This document shows, one piece after another, positions 32,862-39,353 of a stretch of DNA of 39,353 nt; position 1 is the stretch's first letter; each line of letters starts with the position of its first letter. The position numbers were made by a program, and so were the translations under genes. Origin of the DNA: an uncultured Enhydrobacter sp. (GTDB taxonomy: Bacteria > Pseudomonadota > Gammaproteobacteria > Pseudomonadales > Moraxellaceae). Below the pieces are notes generated by a model. The model had not been told where the DNA came from and searched no databases. It worked only from the letters and a program-made list of their open reading frames with translations. The DNA is taken from the NCBI GenBank assembly GCA_946222995.1, contig CAMIOS010000022.1:1-39353 (forward strand). Reading direction: 5' to 3'.

Positions 32862-34145
32862 TTAAAAGAATTTTCTTAATAATTTACCAATCTGTTGAAA
32901 TTTTTGTCGCATTGGGGCATCGTGTAATGAATCTGGGGAGCTTTTTTCACTGTGCATAAAGGCATCGCTTTGGCTATAAAGTAACACGCCAAAGGCGGTT
33001 TGGTATTTTCGTTGGGCAACCAACGTCGCTAAATTGCGTAATTTTTCATCATCGTCACCATACGGGGTATAGGGTGTGATGGCAGAATGGTAGTTCACCT
33101 TATGTACTTTATTGGCAAAAAAGCGTTTGGTCAAAGCCAATAACCCTTTCATCTCTGCCCCGCCGCCGGTAATCACATAGCCTTGTTGTAAAAATTCACT
33201 TAGCCCTGCCGCATCTAAATCATGTTTAATTGCTGCATAAATATGTAGATAACGCGCTTCGGTGATATCCATTAATTCTTGCATATTGATGGTTTTTTCA
33301 TCGTCATATTGCGAGCGTTTTACACTCAAAAACTGTGTGGCATCAATGCCAAGTCTATCGACATTGGCATGTTGTTTTTTTAGGGCTTCGGCTTCGGCAA
33401 TGGTAATATCAAGCACAACTGATAAATCTAAGGTAACATGGTGACCGCCTTCGGCAAAACAGCGGGTATAAACCAACTTATCTTCCCGATACACACAAAC
33501 GCTGGTAGTCGATGAGCCGATGTCAATTAAACAGACGCCATGGTATTTTTCTTCGGGTAACAGCCCATATTCAGCCGATGATACTGCGTCAAATAGCATT
33601 TGGTCGATGCTTACGTCACATTCTTGTAGCAGTTGTTGCAGATTTTGCCGTCCGCGCACAGGCATCATCATCAAGTGATACAGCACCATTAGCTCATTGG
33701 CTTGCATGCCGATAGCATCATCGACCATGTCACTCCCACCATCTAATGCAATACCTTGTTGTACATAGTGCATCAGATACATATCATCCGGCACGTGTTT
33801 TGTCTTAGCTTGGGTCAAGGCTGCGACAATATCTTTGGCCTGCACCCGTTCATTCACCACCTTGACTTCACCACCACTATTGACACTTAGTAAGTCAGGC
33901 GTCGAAAAACTAAGCCACACGCTATTAATGCGGCAATTTGCCATATCTTCAGCATCTTGCATGGATTTTTTGATGGCAGATTTGAGGCGTTCACGATGGC
34001 GAATGGTACCTTGGGAAAAGTCATAATTTTTAGCAGAGCCTAGACCAATGATACGAATATCAGATGGGCTGTATATCTGCCCAATCACGGTGTGAATAGC
34101 AGATGCAGTAAGGTGGATGACGACGATAATTTCTGGGTTTTTCAT
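32862..34145 (-). CDS. ftsA: Cell division protein FtsA (divergent nucleotide site)
   Basis: The actin-like protein that tethers FtsZ to the membrane. The 427 residues (E. coli 420) retain the fold: the phosphate-2 segment LIDIGSSTTSVCVY (206-219), the adenosine motif VITGGGAEMKGL (324-335) and a C-terminal amphipathic helix FQQIGKLLRKFF for membrane binding. The phosphate-1 motif, in E. coli VVGLEIGTAKVAALVG, here reads IVVIHLTASAIHTVIG, losing the acidic residue, both glycines and the Thr-Ala-Lys order. It lies 29 bp after ftsQ and 198 bp before ftsZ. Confidence 0.95.
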   Translation of the reverse strand: MKNPEIIVVIHLTASAIHTVIGQIYSPSDIRIIGLGSAKNYDFSQGTIRHRERLKSAIKKSMQDAEDMANCRINSVWLSFSTPDLLSVNSGGEVKVVNERVQAKDIVAALTQAKTKHVPDDMYLMHYVQQGIALDGGSDMVDDAIGMQANELMVLYHLMMMPVRGRQNLQQLLQECDVSIDQMLFDAVSSAEYGLLPEEKYHGVCLIDIGSSTTSVCVYREDKLVYTRCFAEGGHHVTLDLSVVLDITIAEAEALKKQHANVDRLGIDATQFLSVKRSQYDDEKTINMQELMDITEARYLHIYAAIKHDLDAAGLSEFLQQGYVITGGGAEMKGLLALTKRFFANKVHKVNYHSAITPYTPYGDDDEKLRNLATLVAQRKYQTAFGVLLYSQSDAFMHSEKSSPDSLHDAPMRQKFQQIGKLLRKFF

Positions 34146-34174
34146 AACAACTTATTTTAGTTACACCTTACAGC

Positions 34175-35131
34175 TCATTGCGATTGTGCGGCAGTTTTCG
34201 GGTTGGTGACTCGTTTATTGGTAATATCTTGTTCGAGCGGCGCTTTTTCTAATGATGATTGGGCATCATCATGGTTTGTCGTGCTTGGGCGCGTGGCGAC
34301 AACTGTCTTACTTGGTTTTTGAGTGGTATTTTTTGGATGGGCAGTTGCGTTATTTACACCTGCCTCATCACTTGTCAAAGCCGTACGCCAAGTGATTGCC
34401 ATGCCATTTTTATACCTTAAATCAATGGTTTGAATTTTAGGCAATTGGGAATGAAGCTGATTTTGCAGCATCACACTTAAGCGATACAACTTTTCAGAGG
34501 TATCGTCATTATCTACCAGTACCCGCAAGCCATTGTCAAAGCGAAATAACCAAGTCATCCGAGGTGTTACGATCACCTCATCTACTTTTAGGCCAAGTGG
34601 CAAAAACCAATCGCTAATTTGCTTAACCTGTTGCATCATAACCACAGCATTTTGGTTGTCACCTTGCAACTGCATCCAATAATGGGCATTTAATAAGCTG
34701 GTATCAGCGGGCGTAAATACCACGCCGTTGGCGTCCACCAAGCGCTCGCTTCCAAACTTGGCAACTGGCTGTCTTGGCACAACTTTGACAAGTAGTCCTT
34801 GTCGCCAATCACGGCGAATATCCACTTGGTCAACCCAGCTTATTTTACCCAGTTTATCAATATAACTTTGCAAATCGGCTTGTAAAAAGTTACCGAGTGC
34901 GTGACTGCCCAATTGGCGCTGTAACTCATAATATTCTGCCGAATTGAGGCCTACTTGCTCAATACGAATCGGGGCATCCGGTAAACGACTCGCCATCTTG
35001 ACCATCATCGCCGCCATACTCAGTAGTAACAATACGACTACTAACATTAAAGCATGGGTCATAAAGTTACGAGACTGTACCAAGCGTTGTAATAAGCTTG
35101 ACGTATTGGAAGTGGCGGCAGCGTCTGACAT
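34175..35131 (-). CDS. ftsQ: Cell division protein FtsQ
   Basis: A bitopic divisome protein that joins FtsB and FtsL and links early to late assembly. The 318 residues have a short cytoplasmic end, a membrane helix at about 27-47, a POTRA domain (about 54-125) with IRIEQVGLNSAEYYELQRQL and VDIRRDWRQGLLVKVVPRQPVAKFG, and the beta domain ending about 250. A tail of about 65 residues rich in Ala, Thr, Asn and Lys follows that E. coli FtsQ (276) lacks. AAGGG precedes the ATG. Confidence 0.93.
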   Translation of the reverse strand: MSDAAATSNTSSLLQRLVQSRNFMTHALMLVVVLLLLSMAAMMVKMASRLPDAPIRIEQVGLNSAEYYELQRQLGSHALGNFLQADLQSYIDKLGKISWVDQVDIRRDWRQGLLVKVVPRQPVAKFGSERLVDANGVVFTPADTSLLNAHYWMQLQGDNQNAVVMMQQVKQISDWFLPLGLKVDEVIVTPRMTWLFRFDNGLRVLVDNDDTSEKLYRLSVMLQNQLHSQLPKIQTIDLRYKNGMAITWRTALTSDEAGVNNATAHPKNTTQKPSKTVVATRPSTTNHDDAQSSLEKAPLEQDITNKRVTNPKTAAQSQ

Positions 35132-35219
35132 AATAACCCTTTTGTCTAAACAGCAAAATATTTAGTTTAATTAAATAAAATATTCTAAACAAACTATCTA
35201 CAAGCTGACAAGGTGCTAT

Positions 35220-35228
35220 ATCATAACA
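35220..35228 (-). promoter_or_regulatory. Candidate extended -10 promoter for ftsQAZ
   Basis: On the minus strand TGTTATGAT matches the extended -10 pattern TGnTATAAT. The start would be near 35213, about 80 nt before ftsQ. No good -35 is visible. The 240-bp gap between ddl and ftsQ makes an internal promoter plausible. Confidence 0.35.
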
Positions 35229-35371
35229 AATAAAGCCCAAAAAGAAATAACAGCTTCTCAATATTCTAGTAGATTTTCGTCTATTTTTTGTAATTAAAAA
35301 CTCAGATAAATGTTTACATAATGCCTGTGTTGTCTATAATCAGATTTTTAAAATCGCTTTATAATCATTAA

Positions 35372-36283
35372 TTAAAGCGTTTGTTGCAAAATCGTAAGGC
35401 ACAGCGTAGCAAAATCCATGCCCTTCGCTTTTGCTGCCATTGGGACAAGGCTATGGTCGGTCATCCCAGGCACAGTGTTGAGTTCAAGCAAATATAACTC
35501 GCCTTTGTCATCCTTTAAAAAATCTACCCGTGACCAACCTTTGCCGCCAATTGCCGCAAAGGCACGTTTAGCAAGGGCTTGCATTTTTTGCTCTTGCGCT
35601 TCGGTTAAATCAGATGGACACTGGTACACGGTGTCATTACGGTTGTATTTGGCTTCGTAGTCATAAAATTTGGCATTGGGGATAATACGGATACTTGGCA
35701 ATGCCTCATCGCCTAGAATTGAACAAGCGTATTCGCCGCCTGTCATGGCTTTTTCTGCCAAAATTTCGCCATGGTATTGTTTGAGCGTGGGATAAACTTG
35801 TGCCAATTCACCTGCATTTTCAATCATCACCACGCCCACACTACTACCTTCGGCAGCAGGCTTGGCAAATAGCGGCAAGCCAAAATCTTGTTCAATTTGG
35901 GCAAAGTCGCTATCGTCATCGAGTACGACATAAGGGACATTTGGCAAGCCCAAAGACTGCCATACCAGACGATTGCGAAATTTGTCCATCGCGATAGCAC
36001 TGGCAAGCACGCCACAGCCAGTATACGGAATGTTAAAGCCGTCTAATACGCCTTGTAAACTGCCATCTTCGCCGAATGTACCGTGTAATACATTAAATAC
36101 TCGGTCATACCCTCGTAGCTGTGAGATATCGGTCTCTTTGGGATCAAAATGGTGAGCGTCCACGCCTTTAGATAATAGGGCATTAAGCACGGCTTTGCCG
36201 CTATTTAAAGAAACTTCTCGCTCACTACTCCAGCCACCACATACCACGGCAACTTTGCCAAATTTTTTTACATCATCACTCAT
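35372..36283 (-). CDS. ddl: D-alanine--D-alanine ligase
   Basis: An ATP-grasp ligase that makes the D-Ala-D-Ala end of the peptidoglycan stem. The 303 residues match DdlB (306). Visible blocks are GGWSSEREVSL (about 16-26), the NVLHGTFGEDG block (about 63-73), the GSSVGVV loop (about 145-151), and ELNTVPGMTDHSLVP near the C terminus with metal-binding Asn and Glu. It follows murC by 32 bp and precedes ftsQ by 240 bp. There is no murB between murC and ddl, unlike E. coli. Confidence 0.96.
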   Translation of the reverse strand: MSDDVKKFGKVAVVCGGWSSEREVSLNSGKAVLNALLSKGVDAHHFDPKETDISQLRGYDRVFNVLHGTFGEDGSLQGVLDGFNIPYTGCGVLASAIAMDKFRNRLVWQSLGLPNVPYVVLDDDSDFAQIEQDFGLPLFAKPAAEGSSVGVVMIENAGELAQVYPTLKQYHGEILAEKAMTGGEYACSILGDEALPSIRIIPNAKFYDYEAKYNRNDTVYQCPSDLTEAQEQKMQALAKRAFAAIGGKGWSRVDFLKDDKGELYLLELNTVPGMTDHSLVPMAAKAKGMDFATLCLTILQQTL

Positions 36284-36315
36284 AATCTATTACCAAACTT
36301 TATATGTATTAGGTA

Positions 36316-37881
36316 TTAATTTAAAAATATATTGTTCTTGGCTAAATCTAAACATAACTGCCCGACATTCCCCGCCCCTTGGGTAATGAGCAAATCATTG
36401 CCTTTTAACATACTGCCAAGGACTTGGCGAATTTGTTCCAAATCACTAATATTAAGCATAATCGGGTCAACTTGTCCACGGGTGCGAATGGTTCGAGCAA
36501 GGCTACGACTGTCCGCACCTTCAATTGGGTTTTCGCCCGCACTATAGACATCAAGCAGCATTAACACATCCACTTGCGATAACACTTCGACAAAATCATC
36601 AAAACAATCTCGGGTACGGCTAAAGCGGTGTGGCTGAAAAATCATTGCCAAGCGCCGGTCAGGATAGCTTTGGCGAGCGGCTTTGATGGTCATGGCAACT
36701 TCGGTAGGATGATGACCATAATCATCAATCAATAGCACATCCCCCGAACCATCCTTAAATGGGTAGTTGCCATTATTTTCAAAACGTCTGCCCACACCGG
36801 CAAATTTTTCGATGGCTTTGGCGATGGCTTCATCACTGACACCTTCATCGGTGGCAATGGTAATCGCTGCCAACGCATTATACACGTTATGGATTCCGGG
36901 AATATTGATCGTAATGGTGAGTGGTTCATGGTCTTTGCGTAGCACGGTAAAATGGGTACGGGTGCCATCTGCCACCACATCCACCGCTTGTACATCGTTG
37001 TGTTTTTCTAGCCCGTAGGTTAAGACAGGACGCCCGATATTGTCAATTAGCCCGTACAGTTCTTTATCATCGCCACAGAGCACCGCCAGTCCATAAAACG
37101 GCATATTTTGTAAAAATTGTACATAGGCGGCTTTGAGTTTTTCAAAACTGCCGCCATAGGTTTCCATATGGTCTTGGTCGATGTTAGTAACAATTGCCGC
37201 CATCGGGTGCAACGACAAAAATGAGGCATCCGATTCATCCGCTTCGGCAACCAGATAACGACTTTGCCCCAGTGAGGCATTTTTACCAGAGGCATTGAGT
37301 TTTCCGCCAATGACATAGGTTGGGTCAAGCCCTGCTTCGGTTAAGATGGTGGTTAATAGGCTGGTGGTCGTGGTTTTGCCATGCGCCCCTGCCACTGCAA
37401 TCCCATGACGATAACGCATCAACTCACCAAGCATATCGGCACGACGCACCACAGGAATACGGGCAGATAAAGCGGCTTGAATCTCAGGGTTGGTGCGGTC
37501 AATGGCAGATGATACCACCACCACATCGGCTTCGCTGATATTTTTGGAATCATGTCCGATAAAAACTTGAATACCCATTTGGGTTAAACGCTCAGTCACC
37601 GTACTTTTTTTGATATCTGAGCCGCTGACCGTATAGCCTTGATTATGAATCACTTCGGCAATGCCGCACATCCCTGCCCCGCCAATACCCACAAAATGCA
37701 CATGTTCGATGCGTCGCATTTCGGGTATCTCAATGAGTCGCTTATTGACTTTTTTGGTGGTTTTTGCAGATTTTTCGACTTTTGCGCTGGCTTTTTTGAG
37801 TGGCGCCGTAGCTATAGATGCTTGGGAAGAAGTTGTTGTTGGATTGGCTGAGGGTTTTACAGAAGAATTGGATAAAGACAT
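36316..37881 (-). CDS. murC: UDP-N-acetylmuramate--L-alanine ligase
   Basis: Adds L-Ala to UDP-MurNAc, the first amino acid of the stem peptide. From the ATG at 37881 it has 521 residues; a TTG four codons earlier is also in frame. The catalytic body begins at IPEMRR (about 52-57), as in E. coli MurC. Ahead of it is an added stretch of about 45 residues rich in Ser, Thr, Ala and Lys. The GIGGAGMCGI nucleotide motif (65-74) and the ATP-binding AGAHGKTTTT (164-173) follow, and the Mur ligase C-terminal domain is complete. It lies 93 bp after murG. Confidence 0.96.
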   Translation of the reverse strand: MSLSNSSVKPSANPTTTSSQASIATAPLKKASAKVEKSAKTTKKVNKRLIEIPEMRRIEHVHFVGIGGAGMCGIAEVIHNQGYTVSGSDIKKSTVTERLTQMGIQVFIGHDSKNISEADVVVVSSAIDRTNPEIQAALSARIPVVRRADMLGELMRYRHGIAVAGAHGKTTTTSLLTTILTEAGLDPTYVIGGKLNASGKNASLGQSRYLVAEADESDASFLSLHPMAAIVTNIDQDHMETYGGSFEKLKAAYVQFLQNMPFYGLAVLCGDDKELYGLIDNIGRPVLTYGLEKHNDVQAVDVVADGTRTHFTVLRKDHEPLTITINIPGIHNVYNALAAITIATDEGVSDEAIAKAIEKFAGVGRRFENNGNYPFKDGSGDVLLIDDYGHHPTEVAMTIKAARQSYPDRRLAMIFQPHRFSRTRDCFDDFVEVLSQVDVLMLLDVYSAGENPIEGADSRSLARTIRTRGQVDPIMLNISDLEQIRQVLGSMLKGNDLLITQGAGNVGQLCLDLAKNNIFLN

Positions 37882-37974
37882 GATTGGGCTCAATGTTTGC
37901 TAACTTATATAACGATAATCAATAACTACTTAATAACTAATCAGACGATCAACAGCCAAATAAATGGCTAAACG

Positions 37975-39114
37975 CTAACTTTGCTGATCCATTATTTGTT
38001 CAAGGATAAGATTGGCGGCCTGTTCAGTGGCGGACGGATTGGCAAAGGCACGGGCTTTTTCTGCCATGGCTAAGATTTTTTTGCGGTTTAAATTGCCTAA
38101 AATCTCGCTTAGACTTTCGGCATTTAATTCTTTTTGTGGCATCAAAAACGCCGCCCCGTTATTTGACAATGTTTTGGCATTGGCAGTTTGGTGGTCATCA
38201 ACCGCATGCGGCAACGGTACAAAAATAGCAGGTAATCCTACATTGGCGACTTCTGTGACCGTTAATGCCCCTGCTCGGCAAACAATCACATCTGCCCATG
38301 CATAGGCTTCTGCCATATCTTTGACGAATGGTAAAATTTCATATTGAGTTTTCTGCAAATCGGCTTGGTCATACACGTTTTGGGTGTCATCAAAGTTATT
38401 TTTACCGCATTGATGACGGACTTGCCATTGTGGGGCATTTGCCATGGTTTCTAATTTTTTAAGCGTTGGTGCAATATTATTATTCAATGCTTGCGCCCCA
38501 AGCGAGCCGCCAATGATGAGTAATTTTAATGGTCGATGATCGTCAGGATTAATGCGTAATTCGGGGGGTGGCACATTGGTAATGGCTTCACGCACGGGAT
38601 TGCCAACCGTTATCACTTTGGCTTGGGGTAAATCGGTGAAGGTATTGGGAAAGGCTTGTAGCACTTTTTTTGCCATTTTGGCAAGATAACGATTGCTCAT
38701 GCCTGCAATGGCGTTTTGTTCATGGATAATCAGGGGTTTTTTGGTCAATCTAGCCGCCAATCCACCAGGCGCGGTGACATAGCCGCCAAATCCGACAATA
38801 ATATCAATGTGATTAGATTTAATAATTTTAACCGCGGTTAATGTAGACTTAAGGAGCGTAGAAGGCGTTTTAAGTAAGCGCGCTATCCCATTACCGCGCA
38901 AGCCTTGCATATTAATGGCATGATAAGTGAAATCAGTATCCGCAAGCAAGTCATTTTCCATGCCTTTGACTGTACCGAGCCAATGTACGACCGCACCACG
39001 GTTTTCAAGTTCGTGTGCCACTGCCATTGCAGGGAATACATGACCACCCGTGCCTGCCGCCATGATTAAGACTCGGGGTTGTTTGGCAGTCACGGGTGAA
39101 TTGGCATCGGTCAT
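37975..39114 (-). CDS. murG: UDP-N-acetylglucosamine transferase MurG
   Basis: A peripheral membrane glycosyltransferase that adds GlcNAc to lipid I, giving lipid II. The 379 residues have the glycine-rich MAAGTGGHVFPAMAVA (about 18-33), VGFGGYVTAPGG in the N domain, the second G-loop GGSLGAQALN, and the donor-binding CRAGALTVTE and LPHAVDDHQTANA blocks. AGGAAA precedes the ATG. It is the first gene of the cluster in this window. At least 239 bp separate it from any upstream gene, so ftsW, often adjacent, is not tightly linked. Confidence 0.97.
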   Translation of the reverse strand: MTDANSPVTAKQPRVLIMAAGTGGHVFPAMAVAHELENRGAVVHWLGTVKGMENDLLADTDFTYHAINMQGLRGNGIARLLKTPSTLLKSTLTAVKIIKSNHIDIIVGFGGYVTAPGGLAARLTKKPLIIHEQNAIAGMSNRYLAKMAKKVLQAFPNTFTDLPQAKVITVGNPVREAITNVPPPELRINPDDHRPLKLLIIGGSLGAQALNNNIAPTLKKLETMANAPQWQVRHQCGKNNFDDTQNVYDQADLQKTQYEILPFVKDMAEAYAWADVIVCRAGALTVTEVANVGLPAIFVPLPHAVDDHQTANAKTLSNNGAAFLMPQKELNAESLSEILGNLNRKKILAMAEKARAFANPSATEQAANLILEQIMDQQS

Positions 39115-39353
39115 GAAACAACGTTTCCTAAAGGGTAAATCACAAAGAAGCGGCTAATTAACTGGTATCGTTAAATAATAAAAGTATGGGTTTTATAGGA
39201 CTAAAAAATACCTAAACTTACATCATAAAATGGCGAAATAATAGCATTTTTTTACAATCGTTAAAAGTAAAAATATTGATTTTGAAAAGTTTACTAACAT
39301 AGAACTTACGCACTATCCAAATAAAGCATGATATGCTAAAGGAAAAGCAAGAA
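39115..39353. other. Gene-free edge of the window upstream of murG
   Basis: AT-rich with no supported gene on either strand. On the minus strand TATTAT at about 39240-39245 resembles a -10, but its -35 is poor. The palindrome AGCATGATATGCT (39327-39339) is near the edge. Confidence 0.4.

Overview
The window is about 39 kb of core chromosome from a gammaproteobacterium, most likely Moraxellaceae (Moraxella/Psychrobacter type). The assignment rests on moderate-to-low GC, a dcw cluster ordered murG-murC-ddl-ftsQ-ftsA-ftsZ-lpxC without murB, GatCAB, an mreBCD-maf operon, a fused fadB, and an sdhE-ygfX pair. It is inferred from gene content and order, not from a database match. I see no prophage, insertion sequence, CRISPR array or integron. 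Nearly every base belongs to recognisable housekeeping genes, so no clear new multi-gene system is present. The less explained items are divergent residues in FtsA and FtsZ, a few unknown envelope proteins, and some intergenic repeats.

Layout. 1-3.5 kb: a small PepSY-type membrane protein behind a good Fur box, then a pyridoxal-phosphate ornithine decarboxylase (speC type), then a 60-residue orphan membrane protein. 3.5-3.8 kb: tRNA-Glu(UUC) with its own promoter and terminator. 3.8-7.2 kb: fadBA (fatty acid beta-oxidation). 7.4-9.0 kb: a tautomerase-like protein, YbaK and a lipoprotein cytochrome c. 9.2-10.2 kb: rpsU and yqeY. 10.3-13.5 kb: mreBCD-maf on the minus strand. 14-17.4 kb: gatCAB on the plus strand, followed by tRNA-Pro(GGG). 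17.5-20.3 kb: mltG-tmk and an unknown lipoprotein. 20.5-22.2 kb: aroE converging on yidB. 22.3-24.6 kb: folP, a DJ-1/PfpI protein, sdhE and ygfX. 24.7-28.7 kb: rlmE and ftsH on the minus strand, yhbY and a DOMON-like protein on the plus strand. 28.7-30.1 kb: an M23 peptidase divergent from a DciA/DUF721 protein. 30.4-39.1 kb: lpxC and the cell-division/peptidoglycan cluster, all on the minus strand.

How the genes fit together. Much of the window builds the envelope and divides the cell: MreBCD (elongation), MltG and an M23 hydrolase (glycan and peptide cleavage), MurG, MurC and Ddl (precursors), FtsQ, FtsA and FtsZ (division), LpxC (lipid A) and FtsH, which in E. coli degrades LpxC. A second theme is translation: two tRNAs, GatCAB for Gln-tRNA, S21, YqeY, YbaK, RlmE and YhbY. 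FolP, Tmk and AroE supply folate, dTTP and aromatic precursors. Most transcription units end in clear hairpin-plus-T-tract terminators.
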